Part shown: piece after piece, positions 1-4,922 of the stretch
How the letters are laid out: every line of letters starts with the position of its first letter
Numbering within the stretch: the stretch's first letter is position 1
Origin: CAZYTO01 sp964650405
Lineage (GTDB): Bacteria > Acidobacteriota > Thermoanaerobaculia > Gp7-AA8
Assembly (NCBI GenBank): GCA_964650405.1
Contig: CAZYTO010000213.1
Location: forward strand, 1-10,156
Direction: 5' to 3'
DNA: 10,156 bases
The notes under the pieces: model-generated
Database searches by the model: none
Told to the model about the DNA's origin: nothing
Seen by the model: the letters and a program-made list of their open reading frames with translations, nothing else
Position numbers and translations under genes: made by a program

Positions 1-313
1 AGGAGTAGTAGTAAAGCGGAGCGTCGGAGTGCAGGTAATACTTGGGCGCACGATCGCCATCGATACGGTAGGACCATTGTTGTTGCAAGGGCATTCCGAA
101 TAAGGCTACGCGGCCGGCTTTGCCGTCCATCATGTTCAGGAAATCGCGAATCGTGGGACCTTCCTGGATGTTGTTGGTCAAGTGGAAATGGGAATCGTTG
201 AATTCGTAATTGTTGGTTTGCGAGCGCGCTGGCGCAACGCCGATGAGCAAAAAGACGGAGAGCAGCGAGAATAAGGGCAAGCGCTGTGCGCGCTGCGGAA
301 GAATCTTTTTCAT
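1..313 (-). CDS. N-terminal part of a secreted amidohydrolase-family (TIM-barrel metal-dependent hydrolase) protein, cut by window edge
   Basis: Reading the minus strand from the ATG at 313-311 gives 104 codons with no stop before the window edge, so the C-terminal part lies outside. The product starts with a typical signal peptide: MKK, then a hydrophobic run ending in a VAPARS-like cleavage region around residues 25-32. The mature part begins near NNYEFNDSHFHLTNNIQEG (about residues 33-51). The HFH pair fits the first metal-binding strand of the amidohydrolase_2 (TIM-barrel hydrolase) superfamily. It is followed by GRVALFGMPLQQQWSYR, which I recognise from secreted members of that family. 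The substrate cannot be told. No clear Shine-Dalgarno sequence precedes the start. The base composition is lower in GC than everything right of about 600, so this gene may belong to a different genome from the rest of the window. Confidence 0.8.
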   Translation of the reverse strand, partial: MKKILPQRAQRLPLFSLLSVFLLIGVAPARSQTNNYEFNDSHFHLTNNIQEGPTIRDFLNMMDGKAGRVALFGMPLQQQWSYRIDGDRAPKYYLHSDAPLYYYS

Positions 314-519
314 GGAAAGAGTATTTCGCGTTTACCATGGCTGATTCAACGCAATAAAACATCATTTCTGAGCCAGCTGGCGGCGATGAAGGCGCGGTGA
401 AGGACGCAAGCGGGAAGCTGTGCATCAACCTACCTGACACGCAGCTGCCTTGCGCGGAAGAGAGATGAAATTGGGTTGGATGAAGTTACGACAATACGAA
501 AGCGAGTGAGGGCTCGATC
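314..519. other. Divergent intergenic region, no gene seen
   Basis: This 206-base gap separates the minus-strand amidohydrolase start from the plus-strand reductase-like start, so it should carry both promoters. It is AT-richer than the rest (the stretch 301-360 is about 37% GC). I see no convincing paired -35/-10 boxes, no RNA gene and no repeat. A short open stretch that ends at a TGA near 466 has no start or ribosome-binding site worth calling. Confidence 0.5.
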
Positions 520-615
520 ATGAAAATTTCGGTGGTTGTTGGGTGGAGCGTTGAGGGGTTTCTGGCGCGGCGGAACGGTGCGATTGATTTTCCGGCGGAT
601 GACGGGGGGGAACCC
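520..615 (+). pseudogene. N-terminal fragment of a dihydrofolate reductase/RibD C-terminal-like protein, truncated at a junction
   Basis: From the ATG at 520 the first ~32 codons read MKISVVV...SVEGFLARRNGAIDF..., ending in GGEP. This is the usual opening of the small 'dihydrofolate reductase family' (RibD C-terminal domain-like) proteins: a first beta strand, then an S-x-D/E-G-F-hydrophobic-A-R loop, then a conserved D/W-F region, then GGEP. A GAGGG-like ribosome-binding site lies just upstream (about 510-514). After about 615 the frame stays open to 801 but turns into arginine- and glutamate-rich antisense of an epoxide hydrolase, so the real gene is cut. The family normally has about 180-220 residues, so most of it is missing. 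The cause may be assembly chimerism or a genuine rearrangement. The identification rests on a short stretch. Confidence 0.5.
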
Positions 616-912
616 GAGGAACGGGCCGGGCCAGCCGTGGAGGAGGGGCAGCGGCGGCCGGCCCGAGCGGATGTGGACGAAATGCAGCCGGACGCCTCGA
701 ATCTCCGTCATGAACTGGGGCAGCTCGTTCAACGCCGCTTCCTGTGCGCGCCAGTCGAAGCCGTCCAGCCAGGTGCGGACCAGCTCGTCCACGGCGGCTA
801 GGGGAATGCCCCCGCTCTCGAGGACACCGGCCGGGCGGCGCGCGGCACGGAGACGGGCGTGCAAGTCATTGAGGGCATCATCAGGGATCGAGATGCGGAA
901 CGGCTGCAGCAT
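598..912 (-). pseudogene. N-terminal fragment of an epoxide hydrolase (EHN domain), truncated
   Basis: The minus-strand frame starting at 912 reads MLQPFRISIPDDALNDLHAR... with DGFDWRAQEAALNELPQF (about residues 50-67), IRGVRLHFVHIRS (71-83) and LLHGWPGPFLGFPPVI (90-105). This is the epoxide hydrolase N-terminal (EHN) domain running into the alpha/beta-hydrolase fold, with HGWPG being the oxyanion-hole motif. Past residue 105 (base 598) the frame stays open to 430, but the sequence no longer resembles the family. The nucleophile Asp, the lid and the catalytic Asp/His are all missing from a family that is usually about 370-400 residues long. As it stands the product could not be an active hydrolase. 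The break coincides with the end of the facing reductase-like fragment and with a G7 run at 604-610. Confidence 0.75.
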
Positions 913-1003
913 GACGACAGTTTACGGCGGCTATTGGCCTGTTTCTTTCACCGACTGGAGAGTGACCCGGAGCTGGAGGAGGCTGGAGGCTGAAGGAACG
1001 CCC

Positions 1004-1030
1004 TTGTCGATTTCGCGAAGGTCGCGCGTC
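1004..1030 (+). promoter_or_regulatory. Candidate ECF42-type sigma promoter for the VOC-YCII-sigma operon
   Basis: A TGTCGA (preceded by T) at 1005-1010 is followed after exactly 16 bases by CGTC at 1027-1030. As I recall from work on ECF42 sigma factors, their target promoters carry TGTCGA at -35 and a CGTC/CGATC-like -10, so the spacing and sequences fit. The site lies 23 bases before the first gene of an operon that encodes an ECF42-like sigma factor. That implies positive autoregulation. A second TGTCGA at 1035-1040 abuts the ribosome-binding site and is too close to the start to act as a -35. Confidence 0.55.
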
Positions 1031-1052
1031 GTAGTGTCGAAAGGAGACGTTC

Positions 1053-1517
1053 ATGAGCAACAAAGTCAAGGCAGTTCCCGACACCTACAACACCGCCACC
1101 CCTTACCTGGTCGTCCGCGGCGCGGCGAAGGCCATCGAGTTCTACAAGAAGGCATTCGGCGCCACGGAGCTCTACCGCTTCGACGGCCCCGGCGATCGCA
1201 TCGCCCACGCCGACCTCCTCCTCGGCACGTCCCACATCATGCTGGCCGACGAGTCGAACGACTCGCGCGCCGCGTCCCCGCAGACGCTGAGCGGGACGCC
1301 CGTCAGCGTGTTTCTCTACGTGGAGGACGTCGACGGCGTGGTGAAGAGCGCCCTCCGCGCCGGGGCGCGCGAGACGCAGCCCGTCCAGGACATGTTCTGG
1401 GGCGACCGCTACGGCCGTCTCGTCGACCCGTTCGGCCACGAGTGGCATGTGGCTACGCACAAGGAAGACCTCACCCCGCAACAGATGAAGGAGAGAATGG
1501 CGGCGGCGTACAGTTGA
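1053..1517 (+). CDS. VOC-family (glyoxalase/bleomycin-resistance, PhnB-like) protein
   Basis: The product has 154 residues, the normal length of PhnB-like vicinal-oxygen-chelate proteins. Recognisable blocks are TPYLVVRGAAKAIEFYKKAFGATEL (about 16-40), RIAHADLLLGTSHIMLADE (49-67), VFLYVEDVDGVVKSALRAGA (87-105) and DRYGRLVDPFGHEWHVATHKEDL (118-140). These form the two beta-alpha-beta-beta-beta modules of the fold. His52 and the Glu in the GHEW motif are candidate metal ligands. The true substrate is unknown; the family includes glyoxalases, dioxygenases and drug-binding proteins. The start is supported by a strong AAGGAGA at 1041-1047, five bases before the ATG. It is the first gene of an operon with a YCII protein and an ECF42-like sigma factor. 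VOC proteins are, to my knowledge, frequent partners of such sigma factors, so it may be a member of the sigma regulon. Confidence 0.88.
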   Translation: MSNKVKAVPDTYNTATPYLVVRGAAKAIEFYKKAFGATELYRFDGPGDRIAHADLLLGTSHIMLADESNDSRAASPQTLSGTPVSVFLYVEDVDGVVKSALRAGARETQPVQDMFWGDRYGRLVDPFGHEWHVATHKEDLTPQQMKERMAAAYS

Positions 1518-1532
1518 ACGGTGGCGGGCGGA

Positions 1533-1554
1533 AGGCGGCGAGCGGCGAGCGGGA
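1533..1554 (+). repeat. Dispersed 22-bp GCGAGCGG-type repeat, copy 1
   Basis: The 22 bases here consist of near-tandem GCGAGCG units and are identical to bases 4870-4891. The repeat lies in the 100-base gap between the VOC and YCII genes, 15 bases after the VOC stop codon. It shows no coding character. Confidence 0.7.
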
Positions 1555-1617
1555 GTTCGGGAATGGACTCTGTTCGCCGCCTTGCCGCATCCGCTCGCGG
1601 TTCAGAGGACGATTTCC

Positions 1618-1989
1618 ATGCGCTACATGCTGCTGATTTACTCGAAGGAACAGGATGCGCCGGCTGCCGAGATGGCGGCCGTGGCGGAGCGCCATCGGGC
1701 CCTGATGGCGGAGACGAAACGGCGCGGGATCCTCGTGGACGCGTCGCCGCTGGAGCCGACGGCGACGGCCACGACGGTCCGCGTCGGTGCCGGGAAGCCG
1801 CTCATCGTCGACGGGCCGTTCGCCGAGACGAAGGAACAGCTCGCGGGCTACTACATCCTCGACTGCCGCGATCTCGACGAAGCCATCGAGTGGGCTACGA
1901 AGATCCCGACGTCATGCCGGGGCGGCGAAGGCTGTGTCGAGATCCGCCCGTTCCGGGTGAGCGCGTCGTCGCCGGCCGCCCATGGATGA
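1618..1989 (+). CDS. YCII-related (DGPF) domain protein, partner of ECF42 sigma factor
   Basis: The product has 123 residues from the ATG at 1618. I prefer this to an upstream ATG at 1582 because the family begins MRYMLLIY and an AGAGGA sequence sits at 1604-1609, eight bases before it. The DGPF signature is present as VDGPFAETKEQLAGYYILD (about 64-82), followed by the DLDEAIEWA helix (85-93) and the VEIRPF strand (107-112). YCII domains form a ferredoxin-like fold; some are thought to be enzymes, but the role of this branch is not established. Genes for DGPF proteins are the characteristic neighbours and targets of ECF42 sigma factors. Here the last 8 bases overlap the start of such a sigma gene, indicating translational coupling. 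Confidence 0.9.
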   Translation: MRYMLLIYSKEQDAPAAEMAAVAERHRALMAETKRRGILVDASPLEPTATATTVRVGAGKPLIVDGPFAETKEQLAGYYILDCRDLDEAIEWATKIPTSCRGGEGCVEIRPFRVSASSPAAHG

Positions 1990-3241
1990 CGCGGCTCACG
2001 AGACGATCGAGCGCGTCTTCCGGCGGGAGTCGGGCCTCATCCTGGCCGGTCTCATCCGCGCGTCGGGCTCGTTCGATCTTGCCGAGGAGGCGATGCAGGA
2101 TGCCTGCGTCGCGGCCATGGCCGAGTGGAGCCGCCGCGGGATTCCCAACAACCCCGCGGCTTGGCTGACCACCGCCGCCCACCGGAAGCTGATCGACTAC
2201 GCGCGCCGCGAACAGACCCGGCGCACCAAGCAGGACGAGGTGACCTGGCATCTCGAGCTCCGCGGGGCGGCGTCAACGGATACGGCGGCCGAGGACGACC
2301 ATCCGTACGCAGACGACCGCCTGCGGCTCATCTTCACCTGCTGCCACCCCGCCCTGAGCACGGAAGCGCAGATCGCCCTGACCCTGCGCACACTCTGCGG
2401 CCTGACCACCGTCGAAATCGCCCGCGCCTTCCTCGTCCCCGAGGCCACACTCGCGCAGCGGCTCGTGCGGGCCAAGCGGAAGATCGAAGCGGCGCGCATC
2501 CCCTACGAAGTGCCGCCGCCGCATGCCCTCCCGGAGCGGCTCGTGGCCATCCGGGCCGTGCTCTACCTCATCTTCAACGAGGGCTATTCGGCCACGTCCG
2601 GCGAAGCCCTCATCCGGCAGGAGCTGTGCGCTGAGGCCATCCGGCTGGCGCGCATGCTCGCGGAGCTGATGCCGGAAGACGCGGAGAACCTCGCCCTGGT
2701 GGCCCTGCTCCTGCTCCATGACTCGCGCCGCGCCACGCGAGTCAGCGAGGAAGGAGAGCTGGTCACGCTGGAGGAGCAGGACCGGACGCGCTGGAACCGT
2801 GCGCAGATCGAGGAGGGATTGCGGCTGCTCGACGTAGCTTTTACGAAGGCACTTGCGAAGGAAGGAGTGGGTGCCTATCAGTTGCAGGCGGCCATCGCCG
2901 CGCTCCATGCCTCGGCGCCGTCCTCCGCGGAGACGGACTGGGCCCAGATCGCGGCGTTGTACGACGAGCTGCAGGCCCGATACCCCTCCCCTGTCGTCGC
3001 GCTGAATTACGCCGTTGCCGTAGCCATGAGCGACGGCATCGAAGAGGGCCTGCGGGCCATCGATGCGCTGGGACGCTCCGGGGAGCTGGAGGCGTACGCG
3101 CACTACCACGCCGCCCGCGCCGACCTCCTTCGCCGCCTTGGTCGCGCCCCGGAAGCCGCCACAGCCTATGAACGCGCCCTCCAGCTTACGAGCAACGCGG
3201 TGGAGCGGCGATATCTGAGGAGGCGGCTGGCGGCGCTGTGA
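1982..3241 (+). CDS. ECF42-type RNA polymerase sigma factor with C-terminal extension (DUF6596/TPR-like)
   Basis: The product has 419 residues, about twice an ordinary ECF sigma factor. Region 2 occupies about residues 1-80: the FDLAEEAMQDACVAAMAEW core-binding helix, then NPAAWLTTAAHRKLID for -10 recognition. A linker with RLIFTCCHPAL (114-125) follows. Region 4 spans about 126-175, with a helix-turn-helix at LTTVEIARAFLVPEATLAQRLVRAK. The rest is the extension typical of ECF42: a DUF6596-like block (about 185-280, including LYLIFNEGYSATSG) and a TPR-like tail (about 320-415) with ALNYAVAVAMSDG and AARADLLRRLGRAPEAATAYERAL. In ECF42 the extension is known to be needed for activity. No anti-sigma gene lies nearby, in line with that group. 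The start overlaps the YCII gene by 8 bases and has no strong ribosome-binding site of its own. It probably drives its own operon from the promoter at 1004-1030. The inducing signal is unknown. Confidence 0.93.
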   Translation: MDDAAHETIERVFRRESGLILAGLIRASGSFDLAEEAMQDACVAAMAEWSRRGIPNNPAAWLTTAAHRKLIDYARREQTRRTKQDEVTWHLELRGAASTDTAAEDDHPYADDRLRLIFTCCHPALSTEAQIALTLRTLCGLTTVEIARAFLVPEATLAQRLVRAKRKIEAARIPYEVPPPHALPERLVAIRAVLYLIFNEGYSATSGEALIRQELCAEAIRLARMLAELMPEDAENLALVALLLLHDSRRATRVSEEGELVTLEEQDRTRWNRAQIEEGLRLLDVAFTKALAKEGVGAYQLQAAIAALHASAPSSAETDWAQIAALYDELQARYPSPVVALNYAVAVAMSDGIEEGLRAIDALGRSGELEAYAHYHAARADLLRRLGRAPEAATAYERALQLTSNAVERRYLRRRLAAL

Positions 3242-3243
3242 GT

Positions 3244-3267
3244 GGTTGCGGGGTTGCGGGGTTACGG
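3244..3267 (+). repeat. Octamer tandem repeat (GGTTGCGG, three units) after the sigma gene
   Basis: Three adjacent 8-base units, GGTTGCGG twice and then GGTTACGG, begin two bases after the sigma-factor stop codon. They lie between that stop and the REPIN-like element. Similar 7-8 bp tandem repeats follow other gene ends in this window. Confidence 0.75.
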
Positions 3268-3274
3268 GTCTTTC

Positions 3275-3361
3275 GTAGGGCACGACTGCGTCGTGCGGAA
3301 TTCCCGTGGGCGGGCGTTTCACGCGTAGACGGGGGTTCGGCACGACGCAGTCGTGCCCTAC
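3275..3361. repeat. REPIN-like element: two inverted GTAG-headed palindromic repeats
   Basis: Bases 3275-3296 and 3340-3361 are perfect 22-bp inverted copies separated by 43 bases. Each arm starts, at its outer end, with the tetranucleotide GTAG. Next comes GG, and then a hairpin of its own: GCACGAC, a 3-base loop, GTCGTGC. A GTAG head followed by a palindrome, arranged as two inverted units, is the layout of REP doublets (REPINs). These are non-autonomous elements mobilised by REP-associated tyrosine transposases (RAYTs). No RAYT gene is present in the window, so any transposase would act in trans. The right arm overlaps the 3' end of the methyltransferase gene. The paired hairpins could also act as an mRNA-stabilising or bidirectional termination structure between the convergent genes, although no T-run follows. 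Confidence 0.8.
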
Positions 3362-4205
3362 ACTCTTGCGTGTGCGATTCGCCCCGATGGTCCCAGTTTC
3401 AGGCCGTCGCTGCGATGGGCGAGGTAACGACTTGTGAGAGCAGTGTCGTTGAAATCCTCGACGCTGGTGAAGCGGCAGCGGAGGAGCAGGGCCCGGAGCT
3501 CATCGGGCTTGAAGAACGTGATCCACGGCTCGCCCGCGGCGGCGACGCGATCGGNNNNNNNNNNGTGGCTAGGAAGTTCGGGCGGGACGGCGGGAGTCCG
3601 AAGTGGACGCCGATTTCCGGGCCCCGCGGCAGGGAGCCGATGACGGTCAGCGTGGCGGTGATGGCGTCGAGCGGGAGGTAGGGAATCCCGCCGAGCCAGG
3701 AGACGAACACCGGCGCCGAGAGGTCCAGCCCACCGTCCCGCAACGCGTCGCGGAGCGGCATCTGCGAGAGATCGGCGGCGATGAAGGTCAGATTGGACGG
3801 GATGTCGATCTGACCGGCGGCGAGGCGACGTCTCTTCACGGCCTGCGTGGCCGGGTGGTCGACTTCGAAGACGCGCAGTGACGGCGAAGTGCTGCAGGGC
3901 GGGCGGTAGGCGGAGGTATCGAATCCGGCGCCGAGGACGACGTATTGCGCGACGCCGCGGGCCAGGGCGGCCGCCAGGGCGTCCTCGGCCAGCCGGCTGC
4001 GCACGGCCAGGAAGGCGCGCAGGGCGCGGCCGATGGGATTGCCGTTGTGTTTGCCCGGCGCGGCAAGCAGCTCTTCGCGTTCCTCGGCGTCGAGGATGGG
4101 AAGGGCCAGCGGATCGTCGAGGACACGCGGCGTGTCGAGGAGCTGGTGCGCGGCGCGGCGCAACGCCACCCGCTCCGCTGTCCGGCTCCCGCTTCCTTCC
4201 CGCAT
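3358..4205 (-). CDS. Class I SAM-dependent methyltransferase, leucine carboxyl methyltransferase-like (TIGR00027 type), interrupted by assembly gap
   Basis: The N-terminal 213 residues, read from the ATG at 4205, show the family features: SRTAERVALRRAAHQL (7-22), DDPLALPIL (30-38), the SAM-binding loop YVVLGAGFDTSAYR (88-101) and the acidic strand FEVDHPATQAVKRR (113-126). A 10-N gap at 3555-3564 then breaks the frame. Beyond it, a different frame gives 65 codons in the family's C-terminal style: AAAGEPWITFFKPDELRALL, then SRYLAHRSDGLKLGP, ending ARV and a TAG at 3360-3358. I therefore join the two parts as one gene, not a frameshifted pseudogene. This requires a true gap length of 2 modulo 3. 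Members of the family methylate small molecules or polyketide-type substrates; the target here is unknown. No clear ribosome-binding site precedes the start, which lies 13 bases after the stop of the small upstream ORF. Confidence 0.85.
3555..3564. other. Assembly gap (10 Ns)
   Basis: Ten Ns in a row are a typical placeholder for a scaffold gap of unknown length. It falls inside the methyltransferase gene. The flanking reading frames restore a single protein only if the real length leaves remainder 2 when divided by 3, so the placeholder length of 10 is wrong for this gene. Confidence 0.95.
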
Positions 4206-4218
4206 CGCGCGCGGGAGT

Positions 4219-4365
4219 TTACCGTGCCACGAGCTCCCCTTCGAGAACGGGCGGGCCGGTGTCTGCCGCGACGCGGACCGCGGCCGCGCCGGAGAGCAAC
4301 GCCAGCAGCATCAGGCCGGCCAGCAGCCAACGGATGGGCGGCGACGTGTACGGATTCTCGTTCAT
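4219..4365 (-). CDS. Small single-pass membrane protein (48 residues, MNENPY start)
   Basis: The minus-strand ORF from the ATG at 4365 encodes 48 residues. It opens with MNENPYTSPP, then has one hydrophobic segment of about 20 residues (IRWLLAGLMLLALLSGAAAV, about 11-30) and a short tail ending GELVAR. The M-x-x-N-P-Y-x-S-P opening is a recurrent start of small membrane proteins in several phyla (planctomycetes and others), which supports a real gene here over chance. The stop lies 13 bases before the methyltransferase start, so the two are probably co-transcribed. No good ribosome-binding site is visible. The function is unknown. A longer frame beginning upstream at 4608 is open, but that part is antisense-like low-complexity sequence overlapping the 118-residue gene. 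Confidence 0.5.
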   Translation of the reverse strand: MNENPYTSPPIRWLLAGLMLLALLSGAAAVRVAADTGPPVLEGELVAR

Positions 4366-4417
4366 GGCAGCGGAGCAGAGACAAGCGGAATGCCATGTCA
4401 TCCCCCGAGAGCGGCGC

Positions 4418-4437
4418 CATTCCGGCGGGTCGGAATG
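4418..4437. repeat. Intergenic hairpin CATTCCG / CGGAATG
   Basis: A perfect 7-bp stem with a 6-base loop sits in the gap between two minus-strand genes and continues into GAC on its right side. Read on the minus strand it starts GTCATTCCG, a motif that recurs as an intergenic repeat in many environmental genomes. There is no T-run on either side, so I do not call it a rho-independent terminator, although it could stabilise the 3' end of the upstream transcript. Confidence 0.5.
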
Positions 4438-4465
4438 ACGCGGCGAAATGACGCAGCAGAGGACC

Positions 4466-4822
4466 CTACGCCCCTTCGCGACTGAGCTGGCCGGCGCAGA
4501 CGACATCGGCGAGGGTGACGGCGGCGACGCTGACCATGGCCGCGGCCACGACGCCGCGGCGCCGGCTGGCGGCCATCGCGGCCACGAGCCCGGCGATATC
4601 CAAAGCATCCCCCGCCACGCGCGCCCAGAGCCACGGAGCCCGTTTGCGCTGCGTCAGGATGGCCACGCCGGCGGCAACCTCACGCATCCCGAAAGCCTGA
4701 ACGAGGCGATGTCCGCGCTGGAGGCCCATCCCCTTCGTGAACGCCTTCGGCATCGTGACCTGGGCCAGACCGAGCCCGATGCTGAGCCAGGCCAGTTTGC
4801 GTGCGATCTGACGCTCGTCCAT
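4466..4822 (-). CDS. Small multi-pass membrane protein, like the membrane domain often linked to SRPBCC proteins
   Basis: The product has 118 residues from the ATG at 4822, with three to four hydrophobic segments: LAWLSIGLGLAQVTM (about 10-24), VAAGVAILTQ (49-58), DALDIAGLVAAMA (72-84) and GVVAAAMVSVAAVTLADVVC (90-109). The pattern of SIGLGLAQ, a GLQRGHRLVQAFGMREVAAGVAIL block and PWLWARVAGDALD resembles the stand-alone or N-terminal membrane domain seen fused to SRPBCC/polyketide-cyclase-like domains in other bacteria. I recognise the pattern but not a named function. No SRPBCC domain is attached here. It is the most upstream of the three minus-strand genes preceding the REPIN and may share a transcript with the small peptide and the methyltransferase. 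No strong ribosome-binding site is seen. Confidence 0.75.
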   Translation of the reverse strand: MDERQIARKLAWLSIGLGLAQVTMPKAFTKGMGLQRGHRLVQAFGMREVAAGVAILTQRKRAPWLWARVAGDALDIAGLVAAMAASRRRGVVAAAMVSVAAVTLADVVCAGQLSREGA

Positions 4823-4869
4823 GAGGGCTACTGTACTACGAGCGCGGACGGGGGTCGTGGGCGAGCGGG

Positions 4870-4891
4870 AGGCGGCGAGCGGCGAGCGGGA
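4870..4891 (+). repeat. Dispersed 22-bp GCGAGCGG-type repeat, copy 2
   Basis: These bases are identical to 1533-1554. They lie in the gap between the phosphatase 3' end and the start of the 118-residue membrane protein. The surrounding bases (4860-4870) add a further partial GCGAGCGGGA unit. Confidence 0.7.
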
Positions 4892-4899
4892 AAACGAAC

Positions 4900-4920
4900 A
4901 GCGAGCAGCGACCAGCGACC
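4900..4920 (-). repeat. Heptamer tandem repeat directly after the phosphatase stop codon
   Basis: Three adjacent 7-base units read on the plus strand as AGCGAGC, AGCGACC, AGCGACC. In the sense of the phosphatase gene they read GGTCGCT, GGTCGCT, GCTCGCT, and start two bases after its TAG stop. The GTCGCT core is shared with the tandem repeat that follows the acyltransferase gene at the right end. Confidence 0.7.
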
Positions 4921-4922
4921 AG

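Noticed and set aside
358..468. A short plus-strand open stretch ending at a TGA near 466 (with LCINLPDTQLP).
   Set aside because: Only about 35 codons, no ATG, no ribosome-binding site and no recognised family, so it was not called as a gene.
536..1636. A 366-codon plus-strand frame running across the epoxide hydrolase fragment and the VOC gene.
   Set aside because: It is an out-of-frame shadow: it overlaps the VOC gene in another frame and is arginine-rich without any domain.
2273..3343. A 356-codon open frame on the minus strand antisense to the sigma factor.
   Set aside because: No family resemblance and biased composition; the plus strand encodes an unmistakable ECF42-like sigma factor through the same bases.
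3275..3361. CRISPR repeat or transposon terminal inverted repeats around a small element.
   Set aside because: Only two inverted arms with a 43-base unrelated centre and no transposase. The GTAG head plus internal palindromes fit a REP doublet better, and there are no direct repeats with spacers.
3399..3554. The C-terminal part of the methyltransferase as read in the original frame through the Ns (Ser/Pro-rich tail).
   Set aside because: The placeholder gap length shifts the frame. A different frame gives a family-typical C-terminus ending at 3358.
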